This document shows positions 53,800-62,759 of a stretch of 64,000 nucleotides of DNA, piece by piece. The stretch lies in assembly GCA_036381435.1 (NCBI GenBank), contig DASVCW010000042.1, positions 1 to 64,000 of the forward strand, given 5' to 3'. The position numbers and the translations under genes are program-made. The first letter of the stretch is position 1; each line of letters opens with the position of its first letter. Origin of the DNA: Fodinibius sp036381435 (GTDB lineage: Bacteria > Bacteroidota > Rhodothermia > Balneolales > Balneolaceae). The notes below the pieces were generated by a model. It worked only from the letters and a program-made list of their open reading frames with translations, was not told the origin of the DNA and did no database searches.

Positions 53800-55956
53800 A
53801 TGGAAGTTTTTTCAGCAGCACCGCACCATGATGTTTTAGTTCTCATCATACAAATTGGAGTTTTACTTTTAGCCGCACGTGCTTTTGGTGAAATTGCCCA
53901 ACGCCTCGGTCAGCCGTCGGTAGTAGGTGAACTTTTAGCGGGCATTATTTTGGGACCTTCATTACTGAGCGGCCTGTTTCCGGCATTAGGGCAATGGCTT
54001 GTACCACAAACCGCTGTGCAGGGCTATCTTTTAGAAGTAGTAAGCATGATTGGAGCTATGTTTTTATTGCTTATTACCGGACTCGAAACCGATATTAAAC
54101 TCATCAAGCGACATGCGCGTACGGCTATCGGTGTATCATTTGGGGGAATAGTGATAACCTTTTCTTCGGGATTCGTTTTAGGTCAGTTTTTACCGGACTT
54201 TTTGATCGCAGATGCCGAGAACCGCCTCGTGTTTGAGTTATTCGTGGCTGTATCCATGTCCATTTCAGCCATTCCTGTTATTGCCAAGGTGTTAATGGAT
54301 ATGAACCTTATGCGCCGTGATATCGGTCAAACGATCATCGCGGCCGGAATGAGTGATGACACCACGGGCTGGATTTTATTATCAATCGTAGCCGGTTTGG
54401 CAAGCGGACAGGCAGTTACTGCAGGCAGTGTTTTATATATCGTGGGCAGTGTCGTGGCCTTTATGGTTGTCAGTTTTACTTTGGGAAGATGGATAGTAAA
54501 AAAACTGCTCGAGTACGTTCAGGATGAAGTAAAAATGCACGACCGTTTGTTAACCCTGGTAGTAGTTCTAATGTTTTTGTGGGGGGCAATAACCACGGCG
54601 CTAAATCTTGAAGCCGTATTAGGAGCATTTGTGATGGGTATTATTTTCGGCACCATGCCGCGGCTTCCTCAGGCTACTATTCATAAACTGGAAAGCATTG
54701 CACTGGGAGTTTTTGCACCTATATTTTTTGGGGTGGCAGGGCTTAAGGTGAATATTGGCAGCCTTTTAGAGCCACAGCTTTTGCTTATCACCGCTATTGT
54801 TATATTTATTGCATCGGCAGGAAAGGTAATAGGTACCTACGCCGGTGCTCGTTTAATTGGCGGTAAAGATCACTGGAATGCCCTTGGTTTTGGGGCGGGC
54901 CTTAACGCCCGGGGTGCGATGGAAATTATTATTGCCACCATCGGTCTGAGATTAGGTATTCTGACTCAGGATATGTATTCCATTATCGTAGTGATGGCCA
55001 TGGCAACTTCAATGATGGCTCCTACAGCCTTACGATGGGTGTTAGGTCATATAAAATCTGATAAAGAAGAAGAAGAACGCTTAGAACAGGAGAAACTGCA
55101 AGCCGGAAGCCTGGTGGCAGGAATTCACAGGGTTTTGATGCCGGTGAGGTGCCGCGGTAGTAAACTGACCAAAAATGCCGTTCAATCGGTTGAAGCCCAG
55201 ATTCTTGAAATTTTAGGAAGCAAGAATGAACTGTCGCTGACGCTAATGACAATAGCGCGGGATGGAAACAGAGATCAATGCGTAAATTATCTGAATGAAC
55301 TTTCAGGGATATTTAACCAACAAGAGATTATCACCAAAGTTGTGGAAGATGAAAAGGTTGGTGATGCCATATTGGATGAAGCAAAGAAAGATTATGATTT
55401 ACTGGTTGTAGGAGCTACCGAACACCCGTCTGATAACTCTCATTTATTCAGTTCGGTAATTGACTATATTGTAAGGGTTGCACCTTGTCCCACCATGGTT
55501 GTTAAGGCTACCGAAGCAGATGAAAGTTGGAGCCCTAACCGCATTTTGGTACCAACCAACGGTGCGCTGCCTGCAAAAAATGCGGCCGATTTTGGGTTTG
55601 CCCTTGCCAAGTCTGACCCAAAGCGGGAAGTTTCTATTTTGAATGTGGTATTTGAGGAAGAATCATCGGCATATCATGTACGTAGAGATTTAGATGCAGA
55701 TATGGAAAAATTCGGGCAGGAAATTGTTGACGAACTTAAAGCATTAGGCGAGACCATGAATGTTAAAACCCGGGCGGCAGTTGAAAAAGGCGAAAGTTCT
55801 GAAAAGGTAATAGCCGACTTTGCCCGGAGAAATGATTTTGATCTCATCATTTTAGGAACCAATATAAGGCCCGGCTCGAGCAGGCTTTATCTCGGCCCCA
55901 GAACTGAAAGTATTTTAGCTAATGCCCCTTGTCCGGTTATTATTTTTAATACATAG
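53800..55956 (+). CDS. CPA2 family cation:proton antiporter with two C-terminal UspA domains
   Basis: The protein has 718 aa from ATG 53800 (a TTG four codons earlier is possible). The membrane part (about 1-400) has about 12 helices with antiporter motifs: GEIAQRLGQPSVVGELLAGIILGPS near the N-terminus, ISAIPVIAKVLMDMNL, MSDDTTGWILLSI, and GAGLNARGAMEIIIATIGL near its end. Two universal-stress-protein-like domains follow (about 430-560 and 570-715). The second ends DFDLIILGTNIRPGSSRLYLGPRTESILANAPCPVIIFN, a typical UspA nucleotide-binding signature. It exchanges Na+ or K+ for H+ across the inner membrane, and the UspA part probably regulates activity by binding nucleotide. It is 28 bp from the next gene and forms an operon with it. 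Confidence 0.9.
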   Translation: MEVFSAAPHHDVLVLIIQIGVLLLAARAFGEIAQRLGQPSVVGELLAGIILGPSLLSGLFPALGQWLVPQTAVQGYLLEVVSMIGAMFLLLITGLETDIKLIKRHARTAIGVSFGGIVITFSSGFVLGQFLPDFLIADAENRLVFELFVAVSMSISAIPVIAKVLMDMNLMRRDIGQTIIAAGMSDDTTGWILLSIVAGLASGQAVTAGSVLYIVGSVVAFMVVSFTLGRWIVKKLLEYVQDEVKMHDRLLTLVVVLMFLWGAITTALNLEAVLGAFVMGIIFGTMPRLPQATIHKLESIALGVFAPIFFGVAGLKVNIGSLLEPQLLLITAIVIFIASAGKVIGTYAGARLIGGKDHWNALGFGAGLNARGAMEIIIATIGLRLGILTQDMYSIIVVMAMATSMMAPTALRWVLGHIKSDKEEEERLEQEKLQAGSLVAGIHRVLMPVRCRGSKLTKNAVQSVEAQILEILGSKNELSLTLMTIARDGNRDQCVNYLNELSGIFNQQEIITKVVEDEKVGDAILDEAKKDYDLLVVGATEHPSDNSHLFSSVIDYIVRVAPCPTMVVKATEADESWSPNRILVPTNGALPAKNAADFGFALAKSDPKREVSILNVVFEEESSAYHVRRDLDADMEKFGQEIVDELKALGETMNVKTRAAVEKGESSEKVIADFARRNDFDLIILGTNIRPGSSRLYLGPRTESILANAPCPVIIFNT

Positions 55957-55984
55957 ATAAAACTTCCATTTAAACAGGCTTTTT

Positions 55985-58126
55985 GTGGCAAAACAAAAAA
56001 GTTCACAGCGCTTAAAGAAAGAATTAAAATTATTTGATGTATATGCTATTGCTACCGGAGCTATGTTCAGCTCAGGCTTTTTCCTGCTTCCGGGTCTGGC
56101 AGCGGCACAAACAGGCCCTTCGGTCTTTTTAGCGTATCTTTTATCAGGTATTGTTGTTTTACCCACCATGTTTAGTGTGGCAGAACTAGCTCCCGCCTTA
56201 CCAAGGGCCGGCGGCACTTATTATATTATTGACCGGGCTCTTGGGCCTTTAGTCGGTACTGTAGGCGGATATGGTTCATGGCTGGCGCTCATTTTAAAAA
56301 GTGCCTTTGCCTTAATAGGGATGGGGGCTTATCTGGCGATTTTCTGGGAAGTTAATATCACTGCAGTAGCAGTAATCCTTACTATTTCTTTTGGAATTAT
56401 TAACATTATCGGAGCCAAAGAAACAGCCATTTTTCAGCGCATATTGGTCTCAGCTATTGTAGTAGTTATGGCTTTTTATATTGTGCAAGGGATATCAGAG
56501 TTATTTTCGCTGGGGCTTTTAGATTTATCGAGTGAACGTTTTACTCCTTTTTTAGAGAATGGATTTAGGGGTTTATTTGCTACGGTAGGTATGGTGTTTG
56601 TTTCTTATGCAGGGCTTACAAAAGTGGCGAGTGTCGCGGAAGAAGTTGAAAACCCGGATCGTAATATTCCGCTTGGCATGTTCTTATCAATCGGCACGGC
56701 TATTACAGTTTATACAGTGGGCGTTTTTATTATGGTCGTTTTTTTGGAGCCTTCCGCTTTCCGTGCGGATTTAACCCCGGTTGCTACTGCCGGTCAGCAA
56801 TTTTTAGATTTTCTACCGGGACCAGGAGGTTTGATATTGGTAACTATCGCTGCCGTATCGGCCTTTGCTTCAACCGGTAATGCCGGTATCCTCTCTGCAT
56901 CCCGCTATCCTTTTGCTATGGCTCGTGATAAACTGATCGCAAGTAAATTTGGCAATATTGGAAAACGCGGTACGCCTACTTTTTCTATTGTGTCCACCGT
57001 TTTGATCATGGTTTTTATCTTACTCGTATTTAATGTTGTAGAAGTGGCTAAATTAGCCAGTGCCTTTCAGTTACTGCTATTTTTTCTTTTGAATTTAGCT
57101 GTTATTGTAATGCGCGAAAGCCGTATCGAGGGATATGACCCTAAATTTAAATCGCCATTGTATCCCTGGATGCCTATCGCAGGCATGGTTTTTTCAGCCT
57201 ACCTGATTATTGAAATTGGTTTTCTGTCTATATTTTTTACTTTGATAGTATCGGTATTTGCGGTGGGGTGGTACTATTATTACGCCTATGATAAAATTGA
57301 TCGTGAGGGAGCTATTTTTCATATCCATGCACGTCTTGGAAAGAGAAAGGATTATGGTTTAGAGCGAGAGATGCGGGGAATATTACGTGAAAAAGGTTTG
57401 CGGGAAGAAGACCCTTACGAAAAGGTGATGAGCCGTGCTTTTGTAATTGATGAGGAGGATCCGGGTATGAGCTATAAGACACTCATTAAAAAAGCTTCGG
57501 AAAGATTTGCTGAGCGTTATCGTATGGATGCCGACGAACTATTTAGTCTTTTTTGGGAAAATCAGGAATCAGGTACTATCCCATTCGGGCAAGGCATAGC
57601 ACTTAATCACATTCGACTTAAGGGTGATGTGTTGTCTGAAATTGTACTAGTGCGTATTCCCGAAAATATTTCACTAAGTCCGGAGGGCCATGAAGCGTTG
57701 AGTGAAAGCAAACAAAAAGGGATAAAAACACTGCGGGCTATTATATTTTTGGTTAGTTCTTCTGAAAATGCAGGGCAACATCTTCGTATATTATCGCATC
57801 TTGCCGAGGTAGTAGACAGCAGTTATTTTCTTGAAAGATGGAAGGATGCCACAAACGAAAGCGAATTGCGCGAAATCATGCTGCGTGATGAGCGCTTCAT
57901 AAACATCACCATTTCAGATGAAAATGAAACCAGCAGAATCATCGGTAAGCAGATCAAAGAAATCAACTTGCCGGGTGAAAGTCTGGTAGCTATTATAAAA
58001 AGAGACGGCAAAATTAATATTCCTCATGGCGATACGGTTATAAAAAATGGGGATGAACTCTCGATAATAGGCAATAAGAAAGATATTGCTGAGATAAAAG
58101 AAATGGCGAGGAAAAGGGAAAGTTAG
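55985..58126 (+). CDS. APC family permease with EIIA-like and TrkA-C regulatory domains
   Basis: The protein has 713 aa and a GTG start at 55985. The first 450 residues form an amino acid-polyamine-organocation permease with about 12 helices (LFDVYAIATGAMFSSGFFLLPGLAAAQTGPS, LAPALPRAGGTYYIIDRALGP, FVSYAGLTKVASVAEEVENPDRNIP). A segment at about 480-640 resembles the PTS EIIA type-2 fold, with a His in IALNHIRLKGDVLSEIVLVRIPEN and AIIFLVSSSENAGQHLRILSHLAEVV. The last 70 residues form a TrkA-C domain (GKQIKEINLPGESLVAIIKRDGKINIPHGDTVIKNGDELSIIG), which binds small ligands or nucleotides. It should import amino acids, or move K+ like its KUP-type relatives, under control of the soluble tail. The antiporter encoded just upstream also has a soluble regulatory tail. 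Confidence 0.85.
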   Translation: MAKQKSSQRLKKELKLFDVYAIATGAMFSSGFFLLPGLAAAQTGPSVFLAYLLSGIVVLPTMFSVAELAPALPRAGGTYYIIDRALGPLVGTVGGYGSWLALILKSAFALIGMGAYLAIFWEVNITAVAVILTISFGIINIIGAKETAIFQRILVSAIVVVMAFYIVQGISELFSLGLLDLSSERFTPFLENGFRGLFATVGMVFVSYAGLTKVASVAEEVENPDRNIPLGMFLSIGTAITVYTVGVFIMVVFLEPSAFRADLTPVATAGQQFLDFLPGPGGLILVTIAAVSAFASTGNAGILSASRYPFAMARDKLIASKFGNIGKRGTPTFSIVSTVLIMVFILLVFNVVEVAKLASAFQLLLFFLLNLAVIVMRESRIEGYDPKFKSPLYPWMPIAGMVFSAYLIIEIGFLSIFFTLIVSVFAVGWYYYYAYDKIDREGAIFHIHARLGKRKDYGLEREMRGILREKGLREEDPYEKVMSRAFVIDEEDPGMSYKTLIKKASERFAERYRMDADELFSLFWENQESGTIPFGQGIALNHIRLKGDVLSEIVLVRIPENISLSPEGHEALSESKQKGIKTLRAIIFLVSSSENAGQHLRILSHLAEVVDSSYFLERWKDATNESELREIMLRDERFINITISDENETSRIIGKQIKEINLPGESLVAIIKRDGKINIPHGDTVIKNGDELSIIGNKKDIAEIKEMARKRES

Positions 58127-58139
58127 GTATAGGGGATAA

Positions 58140-58169
58140 GGTATAAGGAAATAGGCTGCACCTTATACC
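58140..58169. terminator. Hairpin between convergent genes
   Basis: GGTATAAGG (58140-58148) pairs with CCTTATACC (58161-58169). Further tatacc/ggtata words on both sides allow alternative pairings. It lies in the 71-bp gap between the converging permease and AsmA-like genes and probably ends both transcripts. Confidence 0.6.
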
Positions 58170-58197
58170 TTTATACCGCTATACCTTATACCAGCCT

Positions 58198-59202
58198 TTA
58201 TTGAGTAGAAAGTCTTGGATTTCCTAAAGTCCCTGTTACTTCTAAAACAATTCCTGTCGAATCAGATGGTAAAGAGATCGAAAGAAGTTGTTCCACATTT
58301 TGCAAAACTCTCTCAAAGGCTGTTGACAATTCGCTTATCTTAATTTCCATGTTGTTTAATTCGGAACTTCCAATCGGCTTATTCAAATTAATGAAGCCCT
58401 TAGCCAAAAATTGTGCCAGTTCAGATTGAAGTCTTGTCTTTACATGTAGGGTATCTTTTTGAGATACCGGCTCAGAATAAAACCTGAGAGATTGAAAGGG
58501 GATTGCATCACTCTGATAACCAAAGCCCTGAATGAAAAAACGGTAGGTATTTTGGAAGGATTCCGAGGGTCTCCAGATTAAAGAGTCTGTAGAAAATTGA
58601 TGAATTGCTCCTTTCCAGTAACTGTTTTTTCCTTCAGAAATCATGCCCGAATAGCTAAAATTTCGGGCAACAATTCCCGAGATGAGCGTCTCGGGAAACC
58701 GGAGCGTTAACCGAGAACTGTGAGCTTTAACAGAATGATCGATGGCTAAGGCTGTATCTTTAGCCATAGCAAGGATAGCATCCAGCGCATTGCCCTGATA
58801 CAAGATTTGAAGAGTATCCATTTTTACTTCATAAAGGCTCTGTTGATTAAGGTATGAAGGCTGCCGAAGGGTAATATTTGCCTGATCTAAATGATCAAGC
58901 CCATAGGCGAGTCCGCCGAAATAGATATTCAGAAAATCAATATAGCCAATATCGAAGATTAATTGTTGCGCTCGTTGAATATGATCTTTAAAAATGACGG
59001 TTAAATCACTGAAAGATATTTTTCCGGAAAAGGGGGCCACTTCAACCGAAGAATATTGAACGGAAATGGAATCTGATTTCGCCGTTTGTTCCTGAATCGT
59101 TTTATCAATTTGTCGTTCAGCTTCGGAGGCGGCGAAGAAATGATAACCCAAGAGCGCAACAAGGAGCAGGATTAAGCCTATAAAAAAGTATTTTTTCTTC
59201 AT
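58198..59202 (-). CDS. Membrane-anchored periplasmic protein, AsmA-like (function unknown)
   Basis: The protein has 334 aa. An N-terminal signal-anchor (MKKKYFFIGLILLLVALLGYHFF) is followed by a periplasmic region of repeated beta strands: VEVAPFSGKISFSDLTVIF, GLDHLDQANITLRQPSYLNQQ, KMDTLQILYQGNALDAI, and a C-terminal VLEVTGTLGNPRL. The alternation of 'xxLxxIxIxxPxxL' strands and the 'GTLGNPxL' end are those of the AsmA/TamB superfamily, here much shorter than AsmA itself. Members of that group help lipid or outer-membrane protein transfer, but this small type has no known role. No operon partner is evident. Confidence 0.65.
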   Translation of the reverse strand: MKKKYFFIGLILLLVALLGYHFFAASEAERQIDKTIQEQTAKSDSISVQYSSVEVAPFSGKISFSDLTVIFKDHIQRAQQLIFDIGYIDFLNIYFGGLAYGLDHLDQANITLRQPSYLNQQSLYEVKMDTLQILYQGNALDAILAMAKDTALAIDHSVKAHSSRLTLRFPETLISGIVARNFSYSGMISEGKNSYWKGAIHQFSTDSLIWRPSESFQNTYRFFIQGFGYQSDAIPFQSLRFYSEPVSQKDTLHVKTRLQSELAQFLAKGFINLNKPIGSSELNNMEIKISELSTAFERVLQNVEQLLSISLPSDSTGIVLEVTGTLGNPRLSTQ

Positions 59203-59248
59203 GGTTTTAAGCTTTCAGCAGTCAGCTATCAGCAGGGTCAGTTTTTAG

Positions 59249-59333
59249 CCGCGGATTTGCACGGATTTAAACGGATCGGGTTAAGGCTTTTTTATTATCT
59301 GTACCAATCTGCATTAATCTGTGGATTTATCGC
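59249..59333. repeat. Intergenic repeat 'gccgcggatttgcacggattt'
   Basis: The element runs from ttagccgcggatttgcacgg to caatctgcattaatctgtgg. Its two halves are roughly inverse complements, and a related copy lies at 59925-59985 in inverted orientation. The pair brackets the toxin-antitoxin region. Confidence 0.65.
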
Positions 59334-59346
59334 AATTAACAAGAGA

Positions 59347-59627
59347 TTAACTTTGCTGCCGATTGTCTAAAATAGTGTGAACTCTTATAATGTCGTTATC
59401 CATTTCATACAGAACTGTTTGATGTTTACTAATAACAGCTTTTCTTAACTTAGTATCTTTTAAAGATGATGGATATAATTTTGGAAAGCGAACAACTATT
59501 TTCTCAAATTCTTTAAGCTTTTTTAGAAAATTATTCACTCCTTTTCATTCCATTCATCAAGAATATAGCCTTTAATAGATTGTATTTTTTTCGATGACTC
59601 AATTGACCAAATTACACGATATTTCAT
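59347..59627 (-). pseudogene. ParE/RelE-type toxin gene, frameshifted
   Basis: The reverse-strand frame begins with ATG at 59627, overlapping the antitoxin stop (TAATG), and reads MKYRVIWSIESSKKIQSIKG, YILDEWNEKE, then TGA near 59538. In the -1 frame the toxin continues at once with NNFLKKLKEFEKIVVRFPKLYPSSLKDTKLRKAVI ... YEMDNDIIRVHTILDNRQQS to a stop at 59347. Joined by one extra base, the two parts give about 93 residues with the full ParE pattern (I-x-x-Y-I, P-x-L-Y-P, R-x-x-V-I, V-L-Y-E-M, I-x-D-x-R-Q). So either one base was lost, inactivating the toxin, or a -1 shift at gaaaagg restores it. A GTG start could also yield the C-terminal part alone. Confidence 0.8.
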
Positions 59628-59845
59628 TAAGCATGCTTTTTCCAGAATTCTTCGCTGCTTAATGTATTCCCTTCCTGATGATCTTTTTGCCCCCTTTTTA
59701 ACGATCTTTTTTCATCTTCTGTCAAATCATCAAACCAGTCTTTTGATTCTGAAGCCTCTTTTATAAGTTTTAATGTTTCCAGAAGTTCTTCATTTTCCGG
59801 TTTAGAGATCCATTCTATAACTTCTTCTCTGATTATATTATTCAT
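59627..59845 (-). CDS. Antitoxin of a ParE/RelE-type toxin-antitoxin pair
   Basis: The 72-aa protein begins MNNIIREEVIEWISKPENEELLETLKLI. The second half, DWFDDLTEDEKRSLKRGQKDHQEGNTLSSEEFWKKHA, follows the pattern of small Bacteroidetes antitoxins (W-x-x-L-x-x-x-x-x-x-x-I/L-x-x-G-x-x-D-x-x-x-G, then S-x-E-E-x) encoded before RelE/ParE toxins. It would bind and neutralise the toxin and repress the pair's promoter. Its stop codon overlaps the toxin ATG, so the two are coupled. Because the toxin is frameshifted, this may be a leftover antitoxin. Confidence 0.75.
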   Translation of the reverse strand: MNNIIREEVIEWISKPENEELLETLKLIKEASESKDWFDDLTEDEKRSLKRGQKDHQEGNTLSSEEFWKKHA

Positions 59846-59924
59846 AGCAATTCAGATTACTTTGTCTAAAAAAGAATGATAACAAAAATCCCGATAAGTT
59901 GTATTGTCACTTTATTTTAACCAC

Positions 59925-59985
59925 TGATCTATGCAGATTAACACTGATAAAAAATCTGTGCCAATCTGCGTTAATCCGTGGCTAA
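59925..59985. repeat. Intergenic repeat overlapping the 3' end of hisS
   Basis: The sequence accactgatctatgcagatt ... gccaatctgcgttaatccgtggct is a copy of the repeat at 59249-59333. Its last 15 bases include the hisS stop codon and supply the last codons of that gene. Confidence 0.65.
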
Positions 59986-61233
59986 TTGATCAAGAATTTC
60001 CTCAAATGTAAGGCTTTCTTCTTCGCTGGCTTTCATATCCCGCAGGGTGAATTTTCCTTCGTTCAATTCATTTTCACCAACGATAATAGTGTAACGTGCA
60101 TTCTCCCGATTGGCATCTTTCATTTGTGCTTTCATAGAGCGCCCTATATAATCTATTGATGCGGAAAGGCCGGCGTTACGGAGCTTGGGGAGATGACTCA
60201 ATGCCCATTTTCGTGCTTTTTCACCCAGCGTGACAATATAAATATCTAATTTTTGCTCTTCTGCCAGTTCAATACCCAGTTCTTCGCAGGCAATAAGCAG
60301 ACGCTCAATACCGGCAGCAAATCCTACTGCGGGCGTATGCTGTCCACCGATTTCTTCAACCAGTAAATCATATCGTCCCCCGCCCCCGAGAGCATCTTGA
60401 GCCCCCAAATCGGGACTGATAAGCTCAAAAGCAGTGCGAGTGTAATAATCGAGTCCGCGAACCAGGTGCGGATCTTCTTCAAACGAAATCTCTAAATTGT
60501 TCAGCAATTCTTTCACTTTTGCGTAGTGTTCGGCTGTTTCATCATTTAAAAAATCAGTAATGATGGGTGCATCTTCGATAAAGGGTTGGTCTTCATCCTC
60601 TTTCGAATCGAGAATGCGCAGGGGATTGGTTTCGAAGCGTTTTTGGGAGATTTCACTGAGCTTTGACAGGTTGGGACGGAAGTAATCCTGCAGGGCTTTT
60701 TTATACGCTTTCCGGCTTTCCGGGTCACCTACTGAATTAACTTTAAGCGTAGTATTGGTGATGCCGATCCGGTTATAAATAGCCATCATAAAAGCGATGA
60801 TATCGACATCAGCGGCGGGGTCATCAGCACCCATAATTTCTGCCCCAAACTGATGAAACTGGCGCTGTCGTCCTTTTTGGGGACGTTCGGCGCGGAACAT
60901 AGGTCCGATGTAATACAAATTTTGTGTACCGCCGCGCTGCTCTAGGTGATGTTCCACAAAAGCACGCGCAACCGGCGCGGTACATTCGGGACGTAAGACA
61001 TAATGGTCCTCACCCCGTTCGAAAGCGAACATCTCTTTGGAGACGATATCCGTGAGCTGCCCCACGCCGCGGGCAATCAGTTCGGTTTGCTCCATGATAG
61101 GGGTACGGATTTCATCGAAGTTAAACTTTTTGGCCTCTTCCCGGATAATACGTTCGATAGTTTGCCATTTTTCAACTTCACCCGGCAGGATATCTACCAT
61201 CCCCAAGTGCGTTGTAAACGTCGGTTGCGCCAT
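59971..61233 (-). CDS. hisS: Histidyl-tRNA synthetase
   Basis: The protein has 420 aa, the normal length for bacterial HisRS. Class II motifs are present: motif 1 region around IRTPIMEQTELIARGVG, motif 2 in YYIGPMFRAERPQKGRQRQFHQFGAE, the histidine-specific stretch LVRGLDYYTRTAFE, GGGGRYDLL, and motif 3 in AVGFAAGIERLL. A C-terminal anticodon-binding domain follows (about 330-420, LDIYIVTLGEKARKWALSHLPKLRNAGLSASIDY). It charges tRNA-His with histidine. The final residues LATD and the stop codon are encoded by an intergenic-type repeat, which seems to have replaced the original end. No other translation gene is adjacent. Confidence 0.97.
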   Translation of the reverse strand: MAQPTFTTHLGMVDILPGEVEKWQTIERIIREEAKKFNFDEIRTPIMEQTELIARGVGQLTDIVSKEMFAFERGEDHYVLRPECTAPVARAFVEHHLEQRGGTQNLYYIGPMFRAERPQKGRQRQFHQFGAEIMGADDPAADVDIIAFMMAIYNRIGITNTTLKVNSVGDPESRKAYKKALQDYFRPNLSKLSEISQKRFETNPLRILDSKEDEDQPFIEDAPIITDFLNDETAEHYAKVKELLNNLEISFEEDPHLVRGLDYYTRTAFELISPDLGAQDALGGGGRYDLLVEEIGGQHTPAVGFAAGIERLLIACEELGIELAEEQKLDIYIVTLGEKARKWALSHLPKLRNAGLSASIDYIGRSMKAQMKDANRENARYTIIVGENELNEGKFTLRDMKASEEESLTFEEILDQLATD

Positions 61234-61412
61234 GAAATATAATTATTCTAAATTTTCTTAATTAATTAAGCGGTTCAAAGATAATATAGGATAAGGAGAA
61301 ATTCTTATTATAAAACTCGAAATTCGAATGACTAAAATCCGAAACGGTACAAGTTGAAATTCAAATACTTAAGAGGTCGTCGTTTCGAATTTTGATCATT
61401 AGGATTTTGAAT

Positions 61413-62399
61413 TTAAATTTCAGCCAATACAATTTTGCCGGTGTTTTTATTTTCTTTCATGCGCTGATGGGCTTTTTCGACTTCTTTCCAGTCAAACGTA
61501 GAATCAATCACCGGCTTTAATGTATTATCTTCAAAAAGAGACAGGCTTCGATCAACAAAATCTTTGGTAAGGGCGATTTTATAATCATCAGAGCGATTGC
61601 GAAGGGTTGATCCCATGATGGATAAGCGTTTTCGGAGTATGGGAGCAAGGCTTAGATTTTTGATTTTATGTCCACCTAAAAAAGAGAGGTACACCACTTT
61701 TCCGCCCATTTTCAGCACATCAATATTTTTTTCCCAATAAGGGGCCCCGATGAAATCGATGATAAGGTTGACCTGCTCTTCACCAATATCCTTTTTAATC
61801 TCATCCACGAAATTCTGTTCTTTATAATTGTAGGCGAAGTTGGCTCCAAGCTCTTTGCACTTTTCAAGTTTGTGCGCTTGACCGGCTGTGGTTGCTATTT
61901 CAGCATCAAGGAGATGTCGTGCCAGTTGAATAGCTGCTGTACCCACACCGCTTCCTCCCGCATGAATAAGCACCGTTTCAAACTCCTGAAGTTTACCCAG
62001 CCATACCAGCGCCTGAAAGGCAGTGAGAAAAGTCTCGGGAATAGCCGCGGCTTCTTCGAACGAAAGATTCCCGGGAATAGAAATAGCCATGTCTTCATGA
62101 ATTACACAATACTCAGCATACCCACCTCCTGAAAGCAGTGAAAAAACTTTATCTCCGGGTTTCCATAAATTAGCTTCAGAGCCTGCTTTTTCTACAACAC
62201 CTGCCATTTCGAGTCCCAATATTTCGCTGGCACCTTCGGGGGATGGATAATTGCCGGCTCGCTGAAGCAGATCAGCGCGATTTACTGCCGTAGCTTTTAT
62301 TTTGACAAGTATCTCTTTCGGGCCCGGTTCCGGCGTGGGAATTTCTCCAACTTTAAGCGTTGAGCTTTTACCCGGGTTGATGATTTGAATAGCTTTCAT
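61413..62399 (-). CDS. NAD(P)H quinone oxidoreductase, PIG3/zinc-less MDR family
   Basis: The protein has 328 aa. The N-terminal GroES-like domain shows VKIKATAVNRADLLQRAGNYPSPEGASEILGLEMAGVV, typical of the PIG3 (TP53I3) branch of quinone oxidoreductases. The Rossmann part has VLIHAGGSGVGTAAIQLARHL for NADPH binding. The zinc-binding Cys cluster of true alcohol dehydrogenases is missing, as expected for this branch. These soluble enzymes reduce quinones or other electron-poor carbonyl compounds with NADPH, and their physiological substrate is often unknown. The gene lies 180 bp from hisS on the same strand, with AT-rich inverted repeats between them (about 61320-61410). Confidence 0.92.
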   Translation of the reverse strand: MKAIQIINPGKSSTLKVGEIPTPEPGPKEILVKIKATAVNRADLLQRAGNYPSPEGASEILGLEMAGVVEKAGSEANLWKPGDKVFSLLSGGGYAEYCVIHEDMAISIPGNLSFEEAAAIPETFLTAFQALVWLGKLQEFETVLIHAGGSGVGTAAIQLARHLLDAEIATTAGQAHKLEKCKELGANFAYNYKEQNFVDEIKKDIGEEQVNLIIDFIGAPYWEKNIDVLKMGGKVVYLSFLGGHKIKNLSLAPILRKRLSIMGSTLRNRSDDYKIALTKDFVDRSLSLFEDNTLKPVIDSTFDWKEVEKAHQRMKENKNTGKIVLAEI

Positions 62400-62443
62400 G
62401 AAATTGCTGCGGATTACACGAATTGGAACGATTAAAACTTAAT

Positions 62444-62749
62444 TTATCCTGCTTGAACCACCGGTTTTATTTCTCCATGGTCTTTATTTTGGGCTTCTAG
62501 CCGGGCGATATCCAATTCATAGTCGGCTTGCAATCCAATCCAGAATTCAGGAGTTGTACCCAATGCTTTTGAAAAACGAAGAGCGGTGTCTCCAGTTATA
62601 CTGCGACGTTTTCGCACAATGTCGTTTATTCGATTGGCCGGGACATGAATAGTACGGGCAAAAGCACGCTGACTGATTTTAAGAGGTTTAAGAAATTCTT
62701 CCAGCAATACTTCTCCGGGATGGACGGGTTGTAACAATTCAGTATTCAT
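62444..62749 (-). CDS. higA: HigA family antitoxin (XRE-type HTH)
   Basis: The 101-aa protein starts at ATG 62749 (MNTELLQPVHPGEVLLEEFLKPL), because AGGAAT lies just upstream and family members begin there; the frame remains open further upstream into the toxin gene. The HTH is in ISQRAFARTIHVPANRINDIVRKRRSITGDTALRFSKALGTTPEFWIGLQADYEL, the exact layout of HigA/VapI antitoxins. It binds HigB and represses the pair's promoter. It follows the toxin gene with a 10-bp gap, the reversed order (toxin first) typical of higBA. Confidence 0.95.
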   Translation of the reverse strand: MNTELLQPVHPGEVLLEEFLKPLKISQRAFARTIHVPANRINDIVRKRRSITGDTALRFSKALGTTPEFWIGLQADYELDIARLEAQNKDHGEIKPVVQAG

Positions 62750-62759
62750 TTTATTCCTG

